This document shows positions 1 through 12,143 of a DNA stretch of 64,000 nucleotides, in pieces; position 1 is the first letter of the stretch; each line of letters starts with the position of its first letter. Below the pieces are notes generated by a model that had not been told where the DNA came from, did not search any database, and saw only the letters and a list, made by a program, of their open reading frames with translations. Made by a program: the position numbers and the translations under genes. The DNA lies in assembly GCA_029213305.1 (NCBI GenBank), contig JARGPA010000001.1, forward strand, positions 1-64,000, in the 5' to 3' direction. The DNA is from Phycisphaerales bacterium. GTDB lineage: Bacteria > Planctomycetota > Phycisphaerae > Phycisphaerales > UBA1924.

Positions 1-324
1 ACGAGTTAAAAATAACCGTAAGTTCATTTTTAACAGAGATTTATGCTAATTGAAATATTTGTTATCTGGGTTTGAAATCCAAAGATTCAATTTGACTTGA
101 ATTTATCCTGAAATCCTGATGTAGACAGGAATTGTGTCAATCTGAGTTGAGTTTAAGTAGAAGCAGAGATTCGGGGGGGCTAGAGTGTTGGCCCTGCTTT
201 TGGTATGCGCCAGAAGCAGTTCATATCAACCGTGCGAACCACACGCTGATTGTTTATTTGGGCTTTTCTGGCCAGGAAAGCATTTTACCAAGGACATGAC
301 CGTGTTGTGGGAGGTGGAGAACTT
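1..324 (+). promoter_or_regulatory. rplK upstream region
   Basis: No gene is visible here. Two inverted repeats stand out. TCCTG near 108 can pair with CAGGA near 125. GCTTTTCT (262-269) and AGGAAAGC (274-281) form an 8-bp stem around GGCC, about 40 nt before rplK. A TAGAGT box at 181-186 lies in the context GGGCTAGAGTGTT, and almost the same context recurs before rpoB at 2947-2959. This could be the rplK promoter or leader, but no convincing -35 box is visible. L1 or L11 autoregulation would fit this position; nothing in the sequence proves it. Confidence 0.35.
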
Positions 325-753
325 ATGGCCGCAAAAGAAGTAACAGAAGTGTTTAAGATCATGGCCCCGGGTGGCAAGGCGACGCCTGCTCCTCCGTTGG
401 GTCCTGTTCTCGGTGCTAAGGGTGTTAACCCTGGGCAGTTCATTCAACAGTTTAATGCTGAAACCGGCGCACTTAACGGCAAAGTCGTTGGTTGTGTTGT
501 CACTGTGTTTAACGATCGCTCGTTTACCTTTGAGATCAAGTCCTCGCCTGCGAGTGTGTTGATCAAAGAAGCAGCGGGTATTGAGAAGGGTTCTGGAGAG
601 CCTCACTCAAACAAGGTCGGAAAAATTACTATGGATCAGTGTAAGAAGATTGCTGAAGAGAAAAAAGCAGATCTTAACTCACATGATATTGATGCAGCAG
701 CGCGGATCATCGCGGGTACAGCCCGTTCGATGGGCGTCGTGGTGGAGGGTTAA
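325..753 (+). CDS. rplK: 50S ribosomal protein L11
   Basis: L11 is a 142-residue protein of the large subunit; it forms the stalk base with the GTPase-associated 23S rRNA. The N-terminal proline-rich segment (GGKATPAPPLGPVLGAKGVN) and the C-terminal rRNA-binding part (NSHDIDAAARIIAGTARSMG) are both present, and the length is normal. The ATG at 325 is chosen because GAGGTGGAG (311-319) lies just upstream; an in-frame extension back to 250 would add an un-L11-like sequence. It is the first gene of rplK-rplA-rplJ, with 3 bp between its stop and rplA. Confidence 0.97.
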   Translation: MAAKEVTEVFKIMAPGGKATPAPPLGPVLGAKGVNPGQFIQQFNAETGALNGKVVGCVVTVFNDRSFTFEIKSSPASVLIKEAAGIEKGSGEPHSNKVGKITMDQCKKIAEEKKADLNSHDIDAAARIIAGTARSMGVVVEG

Positions 754-756
754 ACG

Positions 757-1446
757 ATGGGAATGAGCAAACGTGCTAAGGAAAATGCAAAGCTCGCTCC
801 AGCGTCTCCACTTGAGGCGAATGAAGCATTTGCAGCGTTGAAGAAGTTTGTGCCGGCGAAGTTTGATCAGGCGGTTGAAGTGTGCATGCACCTCGGCGTG
901 AATGTCAAGCACGCGGATCAGATGGTTCGTGGTTCGGTTTCATTGCCTAAGGGTATCGGTAAAGCAAAGCGTGTTATTGCGTTCTGTTCATCCGATCAAG
1001 CAAAGGCATGTATTGAAGCTGGTGCAGTTGAAGCAGGCGGCGAAGAGTTGATGCAGAAAGTTAACGGCGGATGGTTCGACTTCGATGTCGCAATCGCATC
1101 CCCTGACATGATGCGTGTGATCTCAAAGCTTGGTCGTGTTCTTGGCCCTAAGGGGTTGATGCCTTCACCTAAGAATGGGACTGTGACTCCAAAGGTTGCT
1201 GAGGCAGTCGCAGAGTTCGCAGCAGGTAAAGTTGAGTACCGAGCAGACAAGGGTGGCAATGTCCACGCAGTCATCGGCCGGATGAGCTTTGCTGAAGGCG
1301 ATCTGCTAGAGAACTACAACTACTTCGTTGAAACAATCGAACGAGCTCGTCCTTCATCAGTGAAGGGTGAGTATGTAAAACGCGTCACCATTAGTGGAAC
1401 AATGACGCCTGGTGTCCAGGTTAAATCCGCAGCAGCGGCTGAGTAA
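757..1446 (+). CDS. rplA: 50S ribosomal protein L1
   Basis: L1 is a 229-residue protein that binds 23S rRNA at the E-site stalk; in many bacteria it also represses its own operon by binding the mRNA. The sequence is full length and carries the conserved block GRVLGPKGLMPSPKNGTVT and the C-terminal GTMTPGVQV. GGAGGG at 744-749, inside the end of rplK, sits 7 nt before the ATG at 757, so translation is probably coupled to rplK. A second in-frame ATG at 763 is possible but less well spaced. Confidence 0.96.
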   Translation: MGMSKRAKENAKLAPASPLEANEAFAALKKFVPAKFDQAVEVCMHLGVNVKHADQMVRGSVSLPKGIGKAKRVIAFCSSDQAKACIEAGAVEAGGEELMQKVNGGWFDFDVAIASPDMMRVISKLGRVLGPKGLMPSPKNGTVTPKVAEAVAEFAAGKVEYRADKGGNVHAVIGRMSFAEGDLLENYNYFVETIERARPSSVKGEYVKRVTISGTMTPGVQVKSAAAAE

Positions 1447-1458
1447 GGAGGGTCATCG

Positions 1459-2001
1459 ATGAGTAAGCCTATTAAGGAAATGATGATCCGTGAGTACCAA
1501 GATATCTTGGGCGATCATGAAGACGCTCTTGTGATTGGTATGCGTGGGATTGCATCAAACGATACAAATGCGATCCGCTCGGGTCTGGCAGAAAAAGAAA
1601 TCAAAGTGACTGTTGTTCGCAACAAGCTCTTTGGACAAGCATTCGGCGATTCAAAGCTTGCACCACTTTCAGATGTTCTCGTTGGAGCAAATGCTCTCGC
1701 GTTTGGTGCTGAGTCTGTGGTTGAAGTTGCTCGCGAGATTGTTGAAATCGTTAAGGATTTCCCTGGTGTTGAACTCAAGGGTGCAGTGCTTGACGGCATG
1801 CTCTTTGAAGGCGATGAAGGGGTTCGTAAGTTGAGCAAGTTCCCAACTCGCGACGAAGCGATTGCGAAGGATGTTGCATTGATTCTCGGTCCAGGTTCGA
1901 AGCTTGTTGCTTCGGTCAAGGGTCCAGGTTCAAATCTTGCGGGCATTCTCAAAGCGATCGAAAGCAAGCTCGAAGACGGCGAAGCGATCGCAAAGGTTTA
2001 A
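1459..2001 (+). CDS. rplJ: 50S ribosomal protein L10
   Basis: L10 is a 180-residue protein that anchors L7/L12 dimers to the ribosome. The N-terminal rRNA-binding domain contains TVVRNKLFGQAF. The C-terminal helix that recruits L7/L12 is seen at IESKLEDGEAIAK. AAGGAGGG directly after the rplA stop gives a strong ribosome-binding site, and the gap to rplA is only 12 bp. The classical rplJ leader where L10 binds its own mRNA therefore has no room here. The unusual space lies downstream, before rplL. Confidence 0.95.
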   Translation: MSKPIKEMMIREYQDILGDHEDALVIGMRGIASNDTNAIRSGLAEKEIKVTVVRNKLFGQAFGDSKLAPLSDVLVGANALAFGAESVVEVAREIVEIVKDFPGVELKGAVLDGMLFEGDEGVRKLSKFPTRDEAIAKDVALILGPGSKLVASVKGPGSNLAGILKAIESKLEDGEAIAKV

Positions 2002-2211
2002 TTGGAAATACGCCGTTGAGGCGATCTCTACTGAGGTCGTCTCATCGGATTACGAGACATCCGTATTCATCTGACTGGCCCTTGGGTGTATTCGATCTTG
2101 AATCGGATATGCATGGGTTAAAGCGTCGAGCGTTCGGCCCCTCTTGGATGAGCGAATAAGGCACAGTTCTGAATAGTTACAGACGTGCATTGATAACGAA
2201 GGAGTTGGGCT
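2002..2211 (+). promoter_or_regulatory. rplJ-rplL intergenic leader
   Basis: This 210-bp gap has no credible reading frame. In most bacteria rplJ and rplL are separated by much less. GTCTC and GAGAC around 2038-2058 can form a 5-bp stem with a 10-nt loop. The segment ends in AAGGAG before the rplL ATG. It could contain an internal promoter or a translational control element that raises L7/L12 output relative to L10. No convincing -35/-10 pair was found. Confidence 0.35.
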
Positions 2212-2616
2212 ATGTCCGACGAAGCAACAAAGACATTTGACGCAAAGATCTCAAAACTCGGCGACGAACTCGCAGGTTTGACCCTTAAAGAAGCAGTAGA
2301 TCTTGGCGATTACATGAAGGATACTTACGGCATCGAAGCTGCTGCTGGTGGCGGAGTTGTTATGGCTGCTGCTGCTGACGCTGGAGGCGCTGGTGCTGAA
2401 GAGAAGACATCATTCGATGTCATCATCAAGAGCCCTGGTGGCAACAAGATCCAGGTCATCAAGGCGATCCGCGAGATCACTGGACTTGGCCTCAAGGAAG
2501 CAAAGGCTTTGGCAGAAGAAGCTGGCGGCAAGGTCAAAGAAGGCGCAAGCAAGGACGAAGCAGAAGATATCAAGACCAAGCTCGAAGAAGTTGGCGCAGA
2601 GATCGAACTCGCGTAA
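2212..2616 (+). CDS. rplL: 50S ribosomal protein L7/L12
   Basis: L7/L12 is a 134-residue acidic stalk protein that recruits and activates translational GTPases. It has an N-terminal dimerisation domain (to about residue 45), an Ala/Gly-rich hinge and a typical C-terminal domain. That domain carries the helix motif [20 protein letters not shown], which contacts the factors. AAGGAG about 7 nt upstream sets the ATG. Gaps of 210 bp before and 505 bp after isolate it from rplJ and rpoB more than is usual. Confidence 0.96.
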   Translation: MSDEATKTFDAKISKLGDELAGLTLKEAVDLGDYMKDTYGIEAAAGGGVVMAAAADAGGAGAEEKTSFDVIIKSPGGNKIQVIKAIREITGLGLKEAKALAEEAGGKVKEGASKDEAEDIKTKLEEVGAEIELA

Positions 2617-3121
2617 CTCTGAGCGATTGGCGCTTGCTGCTTGAGTGGCGTGTTGCTGATCTACAAAATAGAGCAACTCCGTGGAGATCGCGGAGTTTGC
2701 TTATTGGCCTTGGTTGAGTGCGGTGCTCAATCTGGGATGATAAAGACGAGCGTAAAAGTCCGGCGGTACAACATACTGGGTGATGCTAGGGTGTTGTTCG
2801 GTCGGTGGTGATCGAAACGGTTATCAAACGAGTTTGGTGTCGAGTGTCGTATCGGAGATCGATGGAGCAGATTGTTTCCATGTGATCAAGTGTCAGTTCT
2901 CCCGGCTGGAGCAAATTTCGTGCCGGGTGGCTTTGTTGCGCGTCAAGGGCTAGAATGTTTAACCGTTTTAGTTTATCTTGCGGGTATATTGAGCAGCATA
3001 CTGGGGCGGTATGGGCACACACACAATTTTCACCAAACTTTTCACGAAGTTTTCCAACCCAAACACAGTGCAGTCGTTCTGTGTTATTGAGTTGTGAATA
3101 GAACCATCACGAGGTGCTTGG
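2617..3121 (+). promoter_or_regulatory. rplL-rpoB intergenic region with hairpins
   Basis: No supported gene lies in these 505 bp. Three inverted repeats are visible: 2673-2681 with 2691-2700 (CTCCG/CGGAG core, one bulge), 2712-2718 with 2726-2732 (GGTTGAG/CTCAATC), and 2901-2906 with 2922-2927 (CCCGGC/GCCGGG). None is followed by a T-run, so attenuation or processing is more likely than full termination. A TAGAAT box at 2951-2956 shares the context GGGCTAGA(A/G)TGTT with the rplK upstream region and may be a promoter. GAGGTG precedes the rpoB ATG. Confidence 0.4.
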
Positions 3122-6100
3122 ATGGCAGCGACCAAAGTGCGCCAAATGGAGCGTGAGCGCAGTGTTCGGAGTTTCGCTAAACGAGGCGATGCAACGAAGG
3201 TCCCGGATCTTTGGCAAGTGCAAGAGGCCGCTTACGAGCGGTTCCTTCAGAACGAGAAGAATCCCGATGAACGGGATTCAGGCTTGGGTCTTGAATCACT
3301 ATTGCAAGAGATCTTTCCTATTGAATCGTACGATGAGACGATGTCACTTGAATATGTGAGCTACTCGCTTGAGCAGCCTCGCTATACATCTGACGAGTGC
3401 CGCGAACTGCGATTGACCTATGGTCATCCGTTCCGGTTGCGCCTTCGTCTTAAGCGCGAAACACATGGTGATTTGCCTGAGGAAGATATCTACCTCGGCG
3501 AGTTCCCTGTGCTCATGGGCGGCGGCGAATACATCGTCAACGGTGCAGAGCGCGTGATTGTATCACAGCTCCATCGAAGCCCGGGTGTGGACTTCTCGAT
3601 TCTCTCGTCTGAAGGCGATCGTCCATTGCACAGCGCACGGGTAATCCCTGAGCGCGGTTCATGGATTGAGCTCGAAGTAACGAAAAAAGATGTCTTGGCG
3701 ATGCGGATCGACCAGTCAACGAAGTTGACTGCGACGACCTTCTTGCGTTGTTTGGATGAGTCGGTTGCGTCAACAGATGCGATCATCAGCTTGTTCTACG
3801 AAGTAAGCGAGATCAAGGCAAAGGATGTCCATCCTGAGGATTGGGCGGCGGCTTCAATCATTGATACCGAGACAGGCGAAGAACTCGTTCATGTCGGTTG
3901 TCAGGTTGGAGAAGAAGCTGTAGAAGCGATCAAAGCATCGGGACTCAAGACAATCCGTGTGGTACAAAACCCATCGGACTCATTGATTCTCAACACAATT
4001 GCTGAAGAGAAGCTCGAGCAGTTCGACGAAGTCCCAAATGTCGAGAGCGATTACGATCGTGCGATGTTGAAGGTGTACTCTCGTTTGCGTCCGGGTAACC
4101 CGCCGCAGGTTGAAAAAGCGAAGCAGCTCTTCCACGAGAAGTTCTTCGATGAAAATCGTTACCGCTTGGGTCGTGTTGGTCGATTCCGTATCAATCGCAA
4201 GTTTGATATGGACATCGATCCGGATCAGTTGTTCTTGCTCGGGTATGACTTCCTCAAGGTTGTTCAATACATGCTCGATCTTCGAAGCAACCGTCTTGAT
4301 CCAGAAACACAACGCCCTGTTGCGTATGTCGACGATATCGATCACTTGGGAAACCGTCGTTTGCGTACTCTTGACGAGTTGGCAGTTGAAGAAGTCCGTA
4401 AGGGCTTGTTGAAGCTTCGTCGAACAGTTCAAGAGCGAATGAGTGTGAAGGATCCTGAAGAAGTCGCGAAGATTGCAGATCTCGTGAACTCAAAGTCAAT
4501 CTCATCTGCGATTGATTTCTTCTTCGGGCGTTCAGAACTCTCGCAGGTTGTTGACCAGACGAATCCGCTTTCAACACTAGTTCATGAGCGTCGACTTTCA
4601 GCGCTTGGACCTGGTGGTTTGAATCGTAAGCGTGCAGGCTTTGAGGTTCGAGATGTTCATACATCTCATTACGGGCGTGTATGTCCGATTGAAACACCTG
4701 AAGGCACGAACATTGGTTTGATTTGTTCACTCGGTATTTATGCAACAGTCGATGAGTTCGGTTTCTTGCGTACACCATATCGTGTGGTTAAAGACGGCGA
4801 AGTTACTAAGAAGGTTGTCAACCTTCGTGCGGACGAAGAAATTCGTTCAGTGCTCTCGCCTGCGGACGTCCTCGATGAAGAGGGACAGTTCAAACCTGGA
4901 AATGTGCTTGCTCGTGTTGACAGCGATATTGCAGAAGTGAAAGCGAAGGAAGTCGATTATGTCGATGTTTCTCCGAAGCAGCTTGTCGGTATCTCTGCGT
5001 CATTGATTCCATTCTTGGAGCATGACGACGCGAACCGTGCGTTGATGGGTTCAAACATGCAGCGTCAGGCTGTTCCATTGATCAAGGTTGATCCTCCTTG
5101 TGTTGCGACTGGTATGGAGAAGGAAGTCGGTAAGTACTCCGGCATGCTTGTCAAAGCGAAACGCGGCGGAACGATCACCTATGTCGATGCTGAGCGAATC
5201 ATTATCGATAACGCAGACGAGTATGTGTTCCGTAAGTTTGTTGGACTCAACGAACGAACATGTCAGAACCAGAAGCCGATCGTTAAGAAAGGCCAGAAGG
5301 TAAAAGCGGGTCAGGTTATTGCTGACGGTGCTTCGACCCTTCAGGGTGAACTGGCAATCGGACGCAATGCGATGGTCGCGTTCAACACCTTCGATGGTTA
5401 CAACTTCGAAGATGCGATCGTGATCAGTGAGCGTTTGGTGAAAGATGATGCATTTACGAGTATTCATATCGACTCGTACGATGTTGAAGTTCGTGAAACC
5501 AAACTCGGACGCGAAGAGTTCACACGCGATATTCCGAATGTGTCTGAACGGATGCTCCGTAATCTCGATGAGAGCGGCGTGATTCGTGTTGGTGCACGTG
5601 TTGGCCCTGGTGATATCCTTGTTGGTAAGGTTTCGCCTAAGAGCAAGACAGAGCTGACACCTGAAGAGAAGCTTCTTCATGCGATCTTCGGCCGTGCTGG
5701 TGAAGATGTGAAGAATGATTCACTCGAAGTTAGCGCTGGTACGAATGGTATCGTGATCAATACTCGCAAGTTCTCTCGCCGCGTTCATATGAACGAAGCA
5801 CAGAAGAAAGCACTCAAAGCTGAAATCAGCGGTTATGAAGCCGAGCAAGATGCAGCAGCGATCAAGCTCTTCAAAGAGATGACCGAAGCGATTAATGTTG
5901 TTGTTGGTACTGAGATGGTTGACCCGATGACTCGTCAGAAGGTTGGTGCATCGGATATTCCTGAGGTAATCGTCGAGCAGATCAAGACCTTCAATGTCAA
6001 GTGGATCAAGGGATCCAAGGACACGAAGGAAGAAGCAGAAACGGTTTATCGTCAGTACTGGCCTCGTATCGAAGCGGTAGAAGCTGAGAAGCAACGCAAA

Positions 6101-6970
6101 GTCGCGCACATGAAGCGTGGCGATGAGTTGCCCAACGGCGTGCTCGAAATGGTCAAGGTTTACATCGCGACTAAACGAACACTCTCCGCGGGTGATAAGA
6201 TGGCGGGTCGACACGGGAACAAGGGTGTGATTGCACGCGTGGTTCCTGAAGAAGACATGCCGTTTATGGATGACGGTACTCCAGTTGAAGTTCTCTTGAA
6301 CCCACTGGGTGTACCTTCTCGAATGAATGTTGGACAGATCCTTGAGACCCACCTCGGTTGGGCAGCTCAGGTACTTGGATTCCAAGCGGTTACACCAGTC
6401 TTTGACGGTGCAAGCGAAGAGGAAATCCATGCGGCTGTTCGTGAAGCAAACCAGCATGTGCAAACCCGTTGGGCAGATTGCGAAGAGAAAGGCACTTGGC
6501 CTCATCATCGTGAGTTGCTTGCAGAGATGCCAGCTGGTGGCAAGATTCAGTTGTACGATGGACGAACAGGTGAACCATTCAACCAAAAAACAACGGTTGG
6601 ATTCATGTACCTGCTCAAACTACATCACCTTGTCGATGACAAGATCCATGCGCGTGCAACAGGACCTTACTCACTTATTACCCAGCAGCCGCTCGGTGGT
6701 AAGGCACGAACTGGTGGTCAGCGCTTTGGTGAGATGGAAGTCTGGGCGCTCGAAGCGTACGGGGCTGCATACATCTTGCAAGAGCTTCTGACTGTGAAGT
6801 CTGACGATGTTGAAGGTCGAACCAAGATCTACGAGTCGATGGTGAAGGGCACAAACAAACTCGAAGCAGGCATGCCTGTCGCGTTTGATGTTCTTTGCAA
6901 CGAACTCAAAGGTTTGGGTATGAACCTGACACTCGAAAAGAAGCAACTCGAAGGCGGAAGCTTGTTGTAA
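3122..6970 (+). CDS. rpoB: DNA-directed RNA polymerase subunit beta
   Basis: This 1282-residue catalytic-core subunit is complete. It starts MAATKVRQMERER and ends near LEKKQLEGGSLL. The rifampicin pocket region reads GRSELSQVVDQTNPL and then HERRLSALGPGGLNRKRAGF. Compared with E. coli, Phe514 and Met515 are both Val, while the Asp516, His526 and Ser531 equivalents are kept. Late conserved blocks include GDKMAGRHGNKGV and GGKARTGGQRFGEMEVWALE. GAGGTG 6 nt upstream supports the ATG. rpoC follows after about 105 bp, and the two are surely co-expressed. Confidence 0.98.
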   Translation: MAATKVRQMERERSVRSFAKRGDATKVPDLWQVQEAAYERFLQNEKNPDERDSGLGLESLLQEIFPIESYDETMSLEYVSYSLEQPRYTSDECRELRLTYGHPFRLRLRLKRETHGDLPEEDIYLGEFPVLMGGGEYIVNGAERVIVSQLHRSPGVDFSILSSEGDRPLHSARVIPERGSWIELEVTKKDVLAMRIDQSTKLTATTFLRCLDESVASTDAIISLFYEVSEIKAKDVHPEDWAAASIIDTETGEELVHVGCQVGEEAVEAIKASGLKTIRVVQNPSDSLILNTIAEEKLEQFDEVPNVESDYDRAMLKVYSRLRPGNPPQVEKAKQLFHEKFFDENRYRLGRVGRFRINRKFDMDIDPDQLFLLGYDFLKVVQYMLDLRSNRLDPETQRPVAYVDDIDHLGNRRLRTLDELAVEEVRKGLLKLRRTVQERMSVKDPEEVAKIADLVNSKSISSAIDFFFGRSELSQVVDQTNPLSTLVHERRLSALGPGGLNRKRAGFEVRDVHTSHYGRVCPIETPEGTNIGLICSLGIYATVDEFGFLRTPYRVVKDGEVTKKVVNLRADEEIRSVLSPADVLDEEGQFKPGNVLARVDSDIAEVKAKEVDYVDVSPKQLVGISASLIPFLEHDDANRALMGSNMQRQAVPLIKVDPPCVATGMEKEVGKYSGMLVKAKRGGTITYVDAERIIIDNADEYVFRKFVGLNERTCQNQKPIVKKGQKVKAGQVIADGASTLQGELAIGRNAMVAFNTFDGYNFEDAIVISERLVKDDAFTSIHIDSYDVEVRETKLGREEFTRDIPNVSERMLRNLDESGVIRVGARVGPGDILVGKVSPKSKTELTPEEKLLHAIFGRAGEDVKNDSLEVSAGTNGIVINTRKFSRRVHMNEAQKKALKAEISGYEAEQDAAAIKLFKEMTEAINVVVGTEMVDPMTRQKVGASDIPEVIVEQIKTFNVKWIKGSKDTKEEAETVYRQYWPRIEAVEAEKQRKVAHMKRGDELPNGVLEMVKVYIATKRTLSAGDKMAGRHGNKGVIARVVPEEDMPFMDDGTPVEVLLNPLGVPSRMNVGQILETHLGWAAQVLGFQAVTPVFDGASEEEIHAAVREANQHVQTRWADCEEKGTWPHHRELLAEMPAGGKIQLYDGRTGEPFNQKTTVGFMYLLKLHHLVDDKIHARATGPYSLITQQPLGGKARTGGQRFGEMEVWALEAYGAAYILQELLTVKSDDVEGRTKIYESMVKGTNKLEAGMPVAFDVLCNELKGLGMNLTLEKKQLEGGSLL

Positions 6971-7075
6971 AACAATAAGTAAAGCAGGCGTCGTCCGCTG
7001 GTAACAGCGGGCGGCTAGTTCTACACAAGAGTTGAATGAACAAAGAGATTCACTCCTTCACTGGAGAAAATGATC

Positions 7076-11554
<4,479 letters not shown>

Positions 11555-11585
11555 GGCTTGGGTTGATAATCACTACGATTTTACA

Positions 11586-11613
11586 GGGCATCCCATCTGG
11601 GGTGCCCTTTTTT
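11586..11613 (+). terminator. Rho-independent terminator after rpoC
   Basis: GGGCATCCC (586-594 of the 11-kb block) pairs with GGGGTGCCC (599-607), with one T-G wobble and a 4-nt loop, followed by six T. It lies 31 bp after the rpoC stop and closes the ribosomal/RNA polymerase block. Confidence 0.9.
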
Positions 11614-11669
11614 ATGCGCAACGAGAGTGAGTTGTTCAATTGAGCACACAGTGCGCCTACGCTGGGTCT

Positions 11670-12053
11670 ATGCCTGATACTGCTCTATTTGAAGTCTTTG
11701 AAACCCCGTCCGATACGCCGTTTGTTATTGAGCATATCGCGGAGGAGTTCACCTCGGTTTGTCCGATCACGGGTCATCCTGACTTTGGTGTTGTAACACT
11801 CCGATACGAGCCCCGGCCTGCAAATACTGGCGGGAAATGCATCGAGCTCAAAAGCTTGAAACTCTACTACCACTCGTTCCGCAACGAGGGTAGTTTCTTT
11901 GAAGCAGTGACCAACACGATCCGCGAGGACCTTGTGAACGTGATTGATCCAGTCTGGTTACAAATCGAAACTAACTGGAAAGGACGCGGCGGAATCCGCT
12001 CTGTGATCCGAGCGGATCATGGGGAAGTGCCGGCGCATTTCTTGGGGCGGTAA
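11670..12053 (+). CDS. queF: NADPH-dependent 7-cyano-7-deazaguanine reductase QueF
   Basis: QueF reduces preQ0 to preQ1 in queuosine biosynthesis. The 127-residue protein is of the short, unimodular QueF type. It has the active-site Cys in FTSVCPITGHPD, the family motif ELKSLKLYYHSFRNEG and the basic stretch NWKGRGG. The ATG at 11670 is preferred: TACGCT lies at 11658-11663, 6 nt before it, and there is no Shine-Dalgarno sequence, so the mRNA may be leaderless. An in-frame TTG at 11640 would add ten residues. No other queuosine genes are nearby. Confidence 0.93.
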   Translation: MPDTALFEVFETPSDTPFVIEHIAEEFTSVCPITGHPDFGVVTLRYEPRPANTGGKCIELKSLKLYYHSFRNEGSFFEAVTNTIREDLVNVIDPVWLQIETNWKGRGGIRSVIRADHGEVPAHFLGR

Positions 12054-12143
12054 TTTCGTGTTAGGTTGTAATATTCATTGTATTCAAATGAAGTTTCGAT
12101 ATAATTAATCCCTACAAGACAATTTATATAATGGGATTAGTAA

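Noticed and set aside
226-606. Minus-strand open frame of 126 codons over rplK
   Set aside because: Composition is that of an antisense shadow of rplK; no start signal and no protein-like motifs.
2872-3090. Plus-strand open frame of 72 codons before rpoB
   Set aside because: No ribosome-binding site or domain; it covers the CCCGGC/GCCGGG stem and the possible promoter box.
5720-6586. Minus-strand open frame of 288 codons over rpoB
   Set aside because: It lies entirely opposite the strongly conserved rpoB coding sequence and has no ribosome-binding site or recognisable domain.
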